The notes under the pieces are model-generated. The model worked only from the letters and a program-made list of their open reading frames with translations. It ran no database searches and had not been told where the DNA came from. Both the position numbers and the translations under genes were made by a program. Positions 1 to 8,214 of a stretch of DNA of 50,491 nt are shown piece by piece (within the stretch, counting starts at the first letter, position 1; the number at the start of each line of letters is the position of its first letter). The stretch comes from Actinomycetes bacterium (GTDB taxonomy: Bacteria > Actinomycetota > Actinomycetes > Nanopelagicales > Nanopelagicaceae), in assembly GCA_025355765.1 (NCBI GenBank), contig JANXZB010000075.1:1-50491 (forward strand), read 5' to 3'.

Positions 1-1
1 C

Positions 2-358
2 ACGACAAAGGCAACTCCGTATCCGAGTGATTTCACTGGCCCGATGCTCTTTTTGGCCGATGGTGCGTACTTGGATGATCTCGGAGCCGCCCAGCACCTG
101 CACGGCGATCAATGGGGCATGATGAACGAGACTGGGTCATACCCTGGTCAGTCTTGGTTGTGGCTCTTCTCGCTCTGGTATCAAGTGGAACCATTTAAGT
201 CATCCGATAACGCAGACATTCAAATCTTCGCATTCTTGATGCTTCTTACTTTGGGATTCATCTTCATGCCGAAGATTCCATTCATCAACCGTCTACCTCG
301 GTTGATCCCGATTCACCGCCTTATTTGGCGCAGGTACTACCGAGAGAATAATCTTTAG
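2..358 (+). CDS. C-terminal part of a probable cytochrome b-type membrane subunit (5' cut by window edge)
   Basis: The reading frame is open from the first bases of the window, so the gene begins upstream; the first ATG inside (44) is probably internal. The visible 118 residues contain an extracytoplasmic-looking stretch (HLHGDQWG, GSYPGQSWLWL), one clear hydrophobic helix (IFAFLMLLTLGFIFM) and a basic tail ending IHRLIWRRYYRENNL. From memory this pattern fits the C-terminus of cytochrome b subunits of bc-like complexes in Actinobacteria, but no haem ligand is visible in the fragment. It converges on an Fe-S/flavin oxidoreductase and a membrane Fe-S protein, which fits a quinol-linked electron-transfer module. 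The family call is an inference; that it is the end of a membrane protein is seen directly. Confidence 0.5.
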   Translation, partial: TTKATPYPSDFTGPMLFLADGAYLDDLGAAQHLHGDQWGMMNETGSYPGQSWLWLFSLWYQVEPFKSSDNADIQIFAFLMLLTLGFIFMPKIPFINRLPRLIPIHRLIWRRYYRENNL

Positions 359-375
359 CCGATTTCTCTGCTACT

Positions 376-411
376 CAAAATGCCAGTTCGCACACGCAAG
401 CTGGCATTTTG
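376..411. terminator. Bidirectional intrinsic terminator between convergent genes
   Basis: A perfect 11-bp inverted repeat (CAAAATGCCAG at 376-386, CTGGCATTTTG at 401-411) has a 14-base loop. Each arm ends in an A/T run, so either strand gives a hairpin followed by U-rich RNA. It lies in the 67-base gap between the cytochrome b-like gene and the oppositely oriented oxidoreductase. Confidence 0.65.
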
Positions 412-425
412 AATGTGCATTGAAG

Positions 426-2153
426 TTAGCTAACCCTTGTTGGCCGCTCATTAAGTATTGCCTGAGCAGCTCTTCGCCCCTGGGCCATTGCCTCAACTAC
501 CGTGGCGGGCCCAACCAAGGCGTCACCTGCTACCCACAATCGCTCTGCTACATTCCTACTTGCCTGGGAATAAGCAATTTCACGGCCTAGTGCCAATTCC
601 CCAATGGGTTGATTACGGGCAAAGGCAGGTTTGCCTCCTGCAAGCAACCCACTTGCCTGCCATCGACGATCTGTGAGCCCTGGCCTTAGACGGCGAGAGA
701 TCGGAGAATTTGGCAAGACGGAAGAGAAGGATTCATCAACGCGGTATCCCATCGCCATCACAACGAGATCGACAACTTCGGTTTCTGCTAACTTGGACAC
801 GACTGCGGGCAACACCTTCGCAGATTTTTGTTCCGTAAAGCTCAAGTGCGCTCGTATGAGTTTCCCGTCAACATCTTCGAGATGGTCAATTGTTGTAGAG
901 AATCTGATGTCTACGCCTTCCATCCCCGCTTCATCCAACTCATCCGACCGAACAGGAGCAAATCGTCGATCCATCCAATCAACGCAGATCGCCCGAGCAC
1001 CGAGTCGACGCGCGAGGCGGGCAACATCCATTGCAGTATTTCCTGCTCCCACTACGAGGACCGTTCGAATTCGCACTCCACTTGGATCATCTTCCTTGGT
1101 CAAGTGAGAGAGCGTTTGATGCGATAGAACGGCAGATTGAGCCTCATGAAGAAAACGAGTCGCATCCCAAACCTGCGCGAGTGATCCACCCTCCACAGGG
1201 AGTCGAATGGGAGTTCCTGCTCCCTGAGCGAGCACCACCGCATCAAAATTTTCGAGAAGCGAATCAAGACCATCGGCTGCAACCCCACTATTGCAATGAA
1301 TCGTCACACCGGCATCTCTTAATGCCCCCCAAGGGCGAGAAGCGATTTCGTCGGGAAGGGTGAAATCTGGGATACCCCATTTCATCAATCCGCCCGGAAA
1401 CTCGTCTTTCTCAAAGACAGTCACCGACGCCGAGGCTCGGGCAAGTTCCCACGCCGCACCTATTCCCGCAGGACCAGAACCTACAATCGCAATTTTGAGT
1501 CCCGCACCTTCTTTAGAGAGTTGCTGGACCGGCGGTACCGGCGCATTGTCCGTTACGAAACGTTCAAGAGCACCGATGGCGACACCCTCTCCTCCGGCAA
1601 GCGACCAAGTACAGGCACCTTCACATTGCAGCGCCTGATCACAAACTCTGGAACATATATCTGGAAGAACCGACGTCAGCTGCAGAATTCTATGAGCTTC
1701 TTGCAGATCGTCGTTTAAAATTGCCGCGATGAAGCTCGGCACATCATTATGTGCCGGACATCCACGTACGCACGTGGGATCGGGGCAGTTAAGGCAGCGA
1801 CTCGCCTCAGCCTTGACTTGAGCCCAGGTGGTAAATCCTTTCCTGGTTTCCTCTAAGTTCCCCACAAGTCTCTGAGGATGAAAAGTTGGGATGTGCTCTC
1901 GACTTGATACAAGTGTTGGACCATCGACCGTTATCGCACTGAATGGACAGGTGCGAACGCATTGTCGACATCCCACGCAGGTTGAATCATCAGCAAGCAC
2001 TGTCCAACTTCCAAAGTCCATCACCAATGCGTTGGTTGGGCATCGAACGAGGCACTCTTGGCAACCTGCACATCGGTCCGTTAAGACCGTAACGTGCGGT
2101 GACTGTCCTTCTAACTGAAGTTCGGACTGTGAACGTGTTTTAATAAGTGACAT
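426..2153 (-). CDS. Ferredoxin-domain / GltD-like FAD- and NAD(P)-dependent oxidoreductase
   Basis: This 575-residue soluble flavoprotein has three parts. An N-terminal ferredoxin domain carries two [4Fe-4S] motifs (Cys 28/31/34/38 and 59/62/65/69). A GltD-type domain adds two more cysteine groups (120/123/128/132 and 167/171/177/181). A pyridine-nucleotide-disulfide fold follows, with an FAD motif GSGPAG near 225, an NAD(P) motif VGAGNTAMD near 368 and a C-terminal GDALVGPATVVEAMAQG segment. Glutamate synthase small subunits and SudA/AegA-like proteins share this layout; no large glutamate synthase subunit is present, so a role passing electrons between NAD(P)H and ferredoxin or quinone partners is more likely (inference). 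An ATG at 2309 is in frame but lies inside the upstream gene. The chosen ATG at 2153 has GGGAGA just before it and sits 11 bases after the upstream stop. Confidence 0.8.
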   Translation of the reverse strand: MSLIKTRSQSELQLEGQSPHVTVLTDRCAGCQECLVRCPTNALVMDFGSWTVLADDSTCVGCRQCVRTCPFSAITVDGPTLVSSREHIPTFHPQRLVGNLEETRKGFTTWAQVKAEASRCLNCPDPTCVRGCPAHNDVPSFIAAILNDDLQEAHRILQLTSVLPDICSRVCDQALQCEGACTWSLAGGEGVAIGALERFVTDNAPVPPVQQLSKEGAGLKIAIVGSGPAGIGAAWELARASASVTVFEKDEFPGGLMKWGIPDFTLPDEIASRPWGALRDAGVTIHCNSGVAADGLDSLLENFDAVVLAQGAGTPIRLPVEGGSLAQVWDATRFLHEAQSAVLSHQTLSHLTKEDDPSGVRIRTVLVVGAGNTAMDVARLARRLGARAICVDWMDRRFAPVRSDELDEAGMEGVDIRFSTTIDHLEDVDGKLIRAHLSFTEQKSAKVLPAVVSKLAETEVVDLVVMAMGYRVDESFSSVLPNSPISRRLRPGLTDRRWQASGLLAGGKPAFARNQPIGELALGREIAYSQASRNVAERLWVAGDALVGPATVVEAMAQGRRAAQAILNERPTRVS

Positions 2154-2164
2154 TAGATATCTCC

Positions 2165-3724
2165 CTAGTCCGCTGCGCTTATCAAGACGTACAAAACACT
2201 TGCCACCAACCCGCATACTCCGGCAATAGAAGCAGCCGTAATCTGAATTCCTCGACGATGTTCCGTCAAGGGAACTAGATCTCGTCCGGCTATGCGCCAG
2301 CTCGCCCACATCGCCGCCAGAGTCCCCAGAGCGATAACCAACAATTGTGCTTTCACGATTTGCGGATCATTGAGGATTTGCGTCTTATAGAGGGAAGATG
2401 AAGCTGATCCTGAACCAAATAGATGCCCGACGGCTGGCACAATACGAGTCGCGTGTTTGAATAGCTTAGGTATTTGTCGGGCAAAATAATCTGACCCAAC
2501 CACGGGAATTAATCCGTACATAAACGGAAAGAAGAATACCCTAAAGGTGCTTGTCTTAGATAGGAAACTATCCCCACCGTTTGGAACAATCAGATCATCC
2601 GCTGCGAAGTATTTCGCGGCCATCCACGTGATTCCGACCATTATTAGAGTGACTCCACCGATTATTGCTAAATAATCAACGGGATTAGGGTACTGCGGAA
2701 AGCTCATGTACTTATTTAGCCAGTCATCTAACGTTGCATAGGCAGGCAACGCGTTGACCTGCTGGTAAATGACTAAACCCCACAAGATGGCTACCGACCA
2801 AGCAATATCCGCGCGACGACGTGTAGGTGCAATTACTGATGTGAGTGGACTTTGTACGTAAAGTCCAACGTTTCCCGACGGGCACCCCTTATAACATTCG
2901 GAGCATAATCCGCATGCGGCATTTGAATCGGCGCTTCCAGGCCATGTGTACCATGGGCACCCATAACCGTTTTCTCCGCCTCTCATGCAATCTTTAGTTT
3001 CACAGGTAAGGCACACTTCTCGATCGCGGGTACGAAATCCCGCTGCCATACCCATGGAACCAACAGTGCCTATGAGTCCAGAGAGAGGGCAGACATAGCG
3101 ACAGAAAGTTCGTCGTTCATATACTAAAAAGAAGAGGAGAGCGCTTCCCACGATCCCTAGAACCATGTAACTAGTCGCCACCGGTTTTCCAGGACCGGCA
3201 ATGTTGAAGAACTCTTCCAGCCAAGTAAGAAGTACAAAGGCGCCAATCGAAGTAAGGAAACCATATTGCGCAATCTGCTCAGGGAATTTTAGACCAAGCC
3301 CAAGTCGTGACTGGGTTCGCTTCCAAAAAGTTTTACGCTGAATCCATTCCCCAAATCCCCCGAATGGGCACATCAGGCACCAAGCACGTCCCACGGCGAC
3401 CATCAATACAAATACCAGAGCGAACCAGATGTACCATGTAATCGCGGTCCCAAAATTCAATCCCGGATCAGCAGTTCCAACAAAACCAATCAAGATGACA
3501 AACCAAAAAATTAGTTGATTAGGAACGATGGTGAGGAATTGAAACTTACGATTACTAAGCAATTTCGCCACTCGTGGATACTTCGTGAGTTCTAGGCCCG
3601 GATTGGGATCCGTCTGTACAAAGTGATTTCCAACACTATTTCTCTCCTGCGGTCTGAGGCGAATCTGTATCAGAGGCAACTCACGTGGTGCTAACACTTT
3701 CTCTTGCTCGCCGACTGTGGGCAT
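2165..3724 (-). CDS. NapH/NosR-like polytopic membrane protein with [4Fe-4S] motifs
   Basis: A 519-residue membrane protein with about eight hydrophobic helices. Cytoplasmic-side motifs CLMCPFGG and CRYVCPLSG match the paired CxxCP motifs of NapH and of the NosR C-terminal domain. They are followed by CLTCETKDC and a ferredoxin-like CGLCSECYKGCP. Such proteins pass electrons from the quinol pool to redox partners on either side of the membrane. An in-frame ATG at 3790 exists, but the ATG at 3724 has a good Shine-Dalgarno (AGGAGAGG about 8 bases upstream) and lies downstream of a near-consensus promoter. The gene is co-oriented with the flavoprotein behind it and divergent from the Rrf2 regulator. 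The substrate cannot be told from sequence. Confidence 0.75.
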   Translation of the reverse strand: MPTVGEQEKVLAPRELPLIQIRLRPQERNSVGNHFVQTDPNPGLELTKYPRVAKLLSNRKFQFLTIVPNQLIFWFVILIGFVGTADPGLNFGTAITWYIWFALVFVLMVAVGRAWCLMCPFGGFGEWIQRKTFWKRTQSRLGLGLKFPEQIAQYGFLTSIGAFVLLTWLEEFFNIAGPGKPVATSYMVLGIVGSALLFFLVYERRTFCRYVCPLSGLIGTVGSMGMAAGFRTRDREVCLTCETKDCMRGGENGYGCPWYTWPGSADSNAACGLCSECYKGCPSGNVGLYVQSPLTSVIAPTRRRADIAWSVAILWGLVIYQQVNALPAYATLDDWLNKYMSFPQYPNPVDYLAIIGGVTLIMVGITWMAAKYFAADDLIVPNGGDSFLSKTSTFRVFFFPFMYGLIPVVGSDYFARQIPKLFKHATRIVPAVGHLFGSGSASSSLYKTQILNDPQIVKAQLLVIALGTLAAMWASWRIAGRDLVPLTEHRRGIQITAASIAGVCGLVASVLYVLISAAD

Positions 3725-3761
3725 AAAAGCCACCTCTCCTAGGGGTCCCCTGATAGTCGAA

Positions 3762-3790
3762 ATTATGTTGGGCAGATCACTATATGTCAA
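3762..3790 (-). promoter_or_regulatory. Sigma70-type promoter of the Fe-S redox operon
   Basis: On the minus strand a perfect -35 TTGACA (3790-3785) is followed after 17 bases by CATAAT (3767-3762), one mismatch from consensus. Predicted transcription start is near 3755, giving a leader of about 30 bases to the ATG at 3724. The -35 box lies inside one copy of the repeat described at 3779-3810. Confidence 0.7.
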
Positions 3791-3810
3791 GCAAATTACT
3801 ATACGTTAAG
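3779..3810. promoter_or_regulatory. Two-copy direct repeat, candidate Rrf2 operator
   Basis: ACTATATGTCAAG (3779-3791) and ACTATACGTTAAG (3798-3810) match at 11 of 13 positions and are 19 bases apart, close to two helical turns. One copy contains the -35 box of the minus-strand operon; the other lies in the -35 region of the rrf2 promoter. Binding at both would control both directions. The repeat is seen; its use by the adjacent regulator is inference. Confidence 0.5.
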
Positions 3811-3824
3811 GCTGTGAGTTCATG

Positions 3825-3830
3825 TATACT
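3825..3830 (+). promoter_or_regulatory. -10 box of a leaderless promoter (rrf2)
   Basis: TATACT is followed by exactly six bases and then the ATG at 3837, so the predicted transcription start coincides with the start codon. No Shine-Dalgarno sequence is present. Confidence 0.6.
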
Positions 3831-3836
3831 AGACGC

Positions 3837-4325
3837 ATGAACATGACCCTCTCCAAGCGTGGAAACTATGTTGTGCTCTCCGCGCTCTGTCTGGCTTGGG
3901 CCTATGAGACCGAGGAGTACCGGAAAATCAGGGAAATTGTGGCGACTATGAAGGTGCCCCAAACTTTTGCTTCACAGATTCTCGCGGAACTTGTTCGAGC
4001 AGGACTGGCTACCTCCAAAGCTGGCAAGGACGGGGGCTACAGACTGACTCGCCCTCCAGAGGAAATCACAATGTTGGAAGTCATTGAGGCAGGTGAGGGT
4101 GCCCTCAAGGCGGAGAGATGCGCCCTCCAGGATGGACCTTGTACGTGGGATTTCGTCTGCCCACTTCACTGGATTTGGGGCGATTCAATAACTGCATTTC
4201 GCAACACTCTAGCCAATGTCACGCTTGCGACTCTGGTTGCAAACGATAAAGCCCTTGAAGAGCACACTTTTCCTATGCCAGAGGAGTCGCATCGCCCAAA
4301 AGCAATGGCTCTTCTCAAAAAGTAA
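3837..4325 (+). CDS. Rrf2-family Fe-S cluster transcriptional regulator
   Basis: A 162-residue protein with an N-terminal winged helix (LSKRGNYVVLSALCLAW, then AGKDGGYRLTRPPEEITMLEVIEA) typical of Rrf2, IscR, NsrR and RsrR. The cluster-binding loop has Cys 95, 102 and 108 in a C-X6-C-X5-C arrangement, so an oxygen-, NO- or redox-sensitive [2Fe-2S] or [4Fe-4S] cluster is likely. An ATG at 3822 is in frame but overlaps the TATACT -10 box; the ATG at 3837 is placed as expected for a leaderless transcript and leaves the domain intact. It is divergent from an operon of Fe-S redox proteins with candidate operator repeats between them, so it probably controls that operon and itself. Which ligand it senses cannot be told. 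Confidence 0.85.
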   Translation: MNMTLSKRGNYVVLSALCLAWAYETEEYRKIREIVATMKVPQTFASQILAELVRAGLATSKAGKDGGYRLTRPPEEITMLEVIEAGEGALKAERCALQDGPCTWDFVCPLHWIWGDSITAFRNTLANVTLATLVANDKALEEHTFPMPEESHRPKAMALLKK

Positions 4326-4373
4326 GAACGAAATTTCTCTTCAACCCTTCAAGACCTATTAGCCTTCAGGCAG

Positions 4374-5879
4374 ATGATTGAGAATGAATCAGTCGACCAG
4401 CCACTAGTTCTAGTCACTGGCGCCACGGGATACATTGGCGGACGTTTGGTGCCCGAATTGCTCGCAGCCGGTTTACGCGTTCGCGTAATGGTTCGTCAAC
4501 CTCGCCAATTGGCTGATCGCGAATGGAGTTCTCGCGTAGAAATAGTTCAGGGCGATGCGGCTGACCCTACTAGCCTCGTTCAAGCCTTGGGCGAAGTTAA
4601 AGTTGCCTACTATCTCATTCATTCCATGGGAGCAGGATCTGCCTTCGAATCTCTCGATCACACGAATGCCCATAACTTCGCAGCCGCCGCTTATGCATGT
4701 CAGGTGGAACGAATTGTTTATCTTGGCGGGCTATACCCCAAATCAGAGGAGTTGAGTCGACACCTAAAATCACGCAAAGAGGTCGGTGAAATTTTGTTAG
4801 CCAGCGGAATTCCCACAACAGTGTTGCGCGCGGCCGTAATCATTGGTTCTGGGTCCTTATCATTCGAAATGCTCAGATACCTCACGGAGCGCCTACCCGT
4901 CATGATCACGCCTCATTGGGTCGAGAGTCGCATTCAGCCAATTGCAGTACGAGACGTCCTTCATTACCTCGTGGGATCTGCGCACATGCCACCCACTGTA
5001 AATCGCGGTTTCGACATAGGGGGTCCGGATGTCTTCACCTATCGTCAAATGATGGTCCGCTACGCCAGCATTGCGGGTTTAAAGCCACGACGCATACTCG
5101 CCTTGCCTTTATTATCACCGTCTCTTTCAAGTCATTGGGTTGGATTGGTGACGCCCGTGCCCAAACGCATTGCTCGACCGTTGATGCAGAGCCTTATTAA
5201 TGAGGTGATATGCAAAGAGCACGACATCGCCGAATATGTTCCAGACCCCGAGGAGAATCTGATCAGCTTCGATAGAGCCGTTGAATTAGCACTCCAACGC
5301 ATCCAAGATCGACGGGTCACAACTTCTTGGTCTTCTGCAACAACTGCAGGAGCGCCAAGCGACCCATTGCCCAGCGACCCCGATTGGGCGGGCGGTTCGC
5401 TCTATGTAGATGAACGCGAACGAATCGTCAACGCCACCCCAGAACAACTCTGGCACATCATCAAGGGCATAGGTGGAGAGCACGGCTGGTATTCGTGGCG
5501 CTTCGGATGGTGGACACGAGGCCTGCTCGATCGATTTGTCGGCGGGCCAGGACTTCGTCGCGGCCGACGCGATCCTTACGACTTGGTTGTTGGCGATGCA
5601 CTTGACTGGTGGCGGGTCGAGGAGATCCAAGAGAATCGATTGCTGCGATTACGGGCTGAAATGCGCCTTCCAGGTTTAGCCTGGCTAGAACTCATCATTG
5701 ATGCCGACAAAGATGGTCACACCGTGTTTAAGCAACGTGCCCTCTTTCATCCAATAGGTCCATCAGGAGGTCTTTATTGGATGCTTATCTACCCTTTTCA
5801 CGGTCTGGTTTTCGGCGGAATGCAAAGAAATATCGCCCACGCCGCAGAAAATCAGCCTCCCACTTTCAGCGAAGGTTAA
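4374..5879 (+). CDS. SDR-family NAD(P)-binding protein with C-terminal DUF2867 domain
   Basis: A 501-residue two-domain protein. The N-terminus is an atypical short-chain dehydrogenase/epimerase fold with the nucleotide motif TGATGYIGG near residue 16 and a YLIHSMG segment, as in YbjT-like NmrA/complex I-assembly relatives. The last 160 or so residues form a START-like DUF2867 domain (DWWRVEEI, LPGLAWLELIID, YPFHGLVFGGM). The combination is common in Actinobacteria and Proteobacteria and has no firmly assigned reaction; quinone- or lipid-related reduction is only a guess. The only -10-like box, TAGCCT, ends eight bases before the ATG, and a Shine-Dalgarno sequence is weak or absent. Confidence 0.8.
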   Translation: MIENESVDQPLVLVTGATGYIGGRLVPELLAAGLRVRVMVRQPRQLADREWSSRVEIVQGDAADPTSLVQALGEVKVAYYLIHSMGAGSAFESLDHTNAHNFAAAAYACQVERIVYLGGLYPKSEELSRHLKSRKEVGEILLASGIPTTVLRAAVIIGSGSLSFEMLRYLTERLPVMITPHWVESRIQPIAVRDVLHYLVGSAHMPPTVNRGFDIGGPDVFTYRQMMVRYASIAGLKPRRILALPLLSPSLSSHWVGLVTPVPKRIARPLMQSLINEVICKEHDIAEYVPDPEENLISFDRAVELALQRIQDRRVTTSWSSATTAGAPSDPLPSDPDWAGGSLYVDERERIVNATPEQLWHIIKGIGGEHGWYSWRFGWWTRGLLDRFVGGPGLRRGRRDPYDLVVGDALDWWRVEEIQENRLLRLRAEMRLPGLAWLELIIDADKDGHTVFKQRALFHPIGPSGGLYWMLIYPFHGLVFGGMQRNIAHAAENQPPTFSEG

Positions 5880-5889
5880 GGAGAAAACT

Positions 5890-7152
5890 TCAAGACCCGT
5901 GAGGTCGCGATAGGTGCGAGCTATCCCTTGCTAACCACGATTCAGTCACAAGACGACGCATGAGTACGCCAGTTGTAAGGAAGATCCCCGCAAGGATCAC
6001 CCAGCCGATCTTTCCCATTCCGATTGCTAGGGCTGTTACCAGACTTGGCCCCACTGCCCCGCCAAGACCATATCCCATTGAATAAACGCCTTGATACTGC
6101 CCCTGATGGGCTTGATTGGCCAAGCCAAATCCAATGCTCCACGATCCAGCAGAGCCAATGAGTTCACCTGCCACATGAACAAGGGCGGCAAGGACAAGAA
6201 CAACGCAGGCCACAATTTTGGATGCACCTGCGGAGAAGGCATAAAGAAGGCAAGCTGCCGCCACGAGATAACCTGCTCGCGCATACATTCGTGCGCCTTC
6301 TTTCACATCTCCAGAACCTTTGCTCGCGCGAACTTGAAAAAGAACGACGGATATTGTGTTGATGAGCATCAGCACCGCCACCCACCATCGAGGCGCTTTG
6401 GTTTCATGCACGATCCAGAGGGGAATAGCGACATTCTGGATGACAAAGTGAAGAGTCATCACCCCATTCAGCAAGGTCGCGGTCACAAATTTCTTGTCTT
6501 TTAGGGCAATGAATGAGAAGGGCTCGCCTTTGCTCACGGTTGGCGCGACATAAGGCAATCGCCTCCAAACTAGGGCTGCTCCGAAAAATGTCGCCGCATC
6601 CAGCAGCAGCATCGTGACGTAACCAGATCTTGTATTTACAGCAAGAGCAAATCCGGCGAAGACCGCCCCCAACCCGATCCCTAAGTTGGTAACGGCCCTC
6701 GTGTATGCGCGAATACGGACGCGCTCTTCCCCAACTCCGAATTTCGCGATCGTCGCCATTCGCAGGGTCTGTCCAGTAGCACCTACTGCGCCCATCAATA
6801 AGGACATGATGAGAAAGGGAACAAATGAATGAATAAATACGAAGCTTCCCAGTGCCAAACCCTCACCTGCATATGCGATTGCAGTGACATCCCTGGGCCC
6901 GTATCTATCTGCGAGATGGCCGGCCGGGATGTTGAAAAGCAATGAGACACCGCCACCGAGTGATAGGCCAAGGCCCACCTGAGCTGGCGTGAGACCCACA
7001 TATAGGGTGAAGTAGATGACCTCAATAGTCATGAAGAGGCCGTTGCCAAAGGTATTGATCAAAGTCGCCAGACTGAGAATGCGGATAGCGCTCTCTTTCG
7101 GAAGTGCGGCATTCTTAAGTCTTATTAGTGACTTCTTTGGCGCTAATGGCAT
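5890..7152 (-). CDS. MFS transporter (drug/metabolite exporter type)
   Basis: A 420-residue protein with 10-12 hydrophobic helices. It has the MFS motif A-like loop between helices 2 and 3 (GHLADRYGPRD) and a long central loop. The substrate is unknown. It converges on the SDR/DUF2867 gene with 10 bases between stops and is divergent from nhaA. The ATG at 7152 is preceded at six bases by TATCGT, with no Shine-Dalgarno, which points to a leaderless transcript. Confidence 0.8.
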   Translation of the reverse strand: MPLAPKKSLIRLKNAALPKESAIRILSLATLINTFGNGLFMTIEVIYFTLYVGLTPAQVGLGLSLGGGVSLLFNIPAGHLADRYGPRDVTAIAYAGEGLALGSFVFIHSFVPFLIMSLLMGAVGATGQTLRMATIAKFGVGEERVRIRAYTRAVTNLGIGLGAVFAGFALAVNTRSGYVTMLLLDAATFFGAALVWRRLPYVAPTVSKGEPFSFIALKDKKFVTATLLNGVMTLHFVIQNVAIPLWIVHETKAPRWWVAVLMLINTISVVLFQVRASKGSGDVKEGARMYARAGYLVAAACLLYAFSAGASKIVACVVLVLAALVHVAGELIGSAGSWSIGFGLANQAHQGQYQGVYSMGYGLGGAVGPSLVTALAIGMGKIGWVILAGIFLTTGVLMRRLVTESWLARDSSHLSRPHGS

Positions 7153-7158
7153 TTGGAC

Positions 7159-7164
7159 ACGATA
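7159..7164 (-). promoter_or_regulatory. -10 box of a leaderless promoter (MFS gene)
   Basis: Minus-strand TATCGT followed by six bases and the ATG at 7152. It fits the TAnnnT-N6-start pattern seen repeatedly in this window. Confidence 0.45.
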
Positions 7165-7218
7165 ACCCTTTCGGCTGAGAGGGCGCCACGAATTTTCATC
7201 GATGGATACTCTTGCCTC

Positions 7219-8214
7219 ATGGCCCGCCGTATCTCACAGACAATGCACGATTTTTTCGCAACTGAAAGCGCCGGCGGCGTCGCCCTTGTTGTCGCAGCCG
7301 CGATCGCGCTTATTTTTGCTAACTCGCCCTTTCGTCAGGGCTACGCGGATTTCTGGAAACCAGGCCAAGCCTTCATCGGCGAAGCTCTAATGAGCGTCTT
7401 CTTCTTCCTTGTGGGGCTTGAGATTAAGCGTGAATTTGTGAGCGGCGATCTGCGAAACCCGAAATCTGCGGCGTTACCGATCATTGCGGCTTTCGGCGGA
7501 ATGGTCACGCCGGCGGTTATCTTCACGGCGATCAACCATGGCGGGGCAGGAATGCACGCCTGGGCCGTACCCATGCCCACCGATATCGCTCTTTCAATCG
7601 GCGCTCTCTCACTTTTGGGCTCGAAGATTGATCCGGCCATAAAGATATTTCTTCTCACCCTTGCTATAGCCGATGACCTCGGTTCGCTGATTGTCATGGG
7701 TTTCTTCTACTCAGCTGGCATAAGCCCATACAAGATACTTTCCACATTTGGAGCCGTCTTTCTTGCGTGGATATTGCCCACCGGGAAACGATTCTCAACC
7801 GATCCCCTGATATCCCTCATTCATCCATGGAGCAGTTTCGTAGTGATTCCGGTTTTCGTGCTCGCGAATTTGGGTATTTCCATTGACTTCCATCACTTCG
7901 GAGAATTGGTCTCATCGCCGGTATCGGCGGGCATCATTTTCGGCAGAGTCGTTGGCAAGCTCGTTGGCATTACGTTCTTTGTGTGGCTAGCGGTAAAGAT
8001 TGGTTTGGCAAGGCTCCCCGATTCGATGTCAATGAAAGACATCGCCGGTGTTGGCGCTTTGGCCGGAATGGGATTGACGGTCTCGCTCTTCATTGCGGAA
8101 TTGGCAAGCAACAATTCAACTCAGATCGCAGAAATTAAAATTGGGCTAATCTTTGCTGCCTTAATTTCCGCGGTCTTGGGTCTGACTATGCTGCGAAAAT
8201 TCTCAAGCCGCTGA
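7219..8214 (+). CDS. nhaA: NhaA-type Na+/H+ antiporter, internally shortened
   Basis: A 331-residue antiporter. Conserved features include FFLVGLEIKRE, the PTDIALSIG segment with the transport-linked Asp (D133 of E. coli NhaA), the paired aspartates in LAIADDLGSL (D163/D164) and LAGMGLTVSLFIA. Compared with E. coli NhaA (388 residues), recalled from memory, about 43 residues are missing between the FY after the Asp pair and the conserved HPW. This removes most of three helices' worth of sequence (TM VI-VIII) but leaves one hydrophobic segment, so two helices appear lost. The short beta-hairpin insertion near residue 45 is also absent. A TTG at 7153 would add 22 residues; the ATG at 7219 matches the family N-terminus better. 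GATACT lies eight bases before this ATG. Whether it still transports is uncertain. Confidence 0.8.
   Translation: MARRISQTMHDFFATESAGGVALVVAAAIALIFANSPFRQGYADFWKPGQAFIGEALMSVFFFLVGLEIKREFVSGDLRNPKSAALPIIAAFGGMVTPAVIFTAINHGGAGMHAWAVPMPTDIALSIGALSLLGSKIDPAIKIFLLTLAIADDLGSLIVMGFFYSAGISPYKILSTFGAVFLAWILPTGKRFSTDPLISLIHPWSSFVVIPVFVLANLGISIDFHHFGELVSSPVSAGIIFGRVVGKLVGITFFVWLAVKIGLARLPDSMSMKDIAGVGALAGMGLTVSLFIAELASNNSTQIAEIKIGLIFAALISAVLGLTMLRKFSSR

Noticed and set aside
426-2153. Glutamate synthase small subunit (gltD)
   Set aside because: The N-terminal two-cluster ferredoxin domain is not part of GltD, and no gltB-like large subunit is adjacent.
426-2309. Upstream start at 2309 for the ferredoxin/GltD-like protein
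   Set aside because: It would overlap the preceding gene by 145 bases with residues unlike the family; the ATG at 2153 has a good ribosome-binding site.
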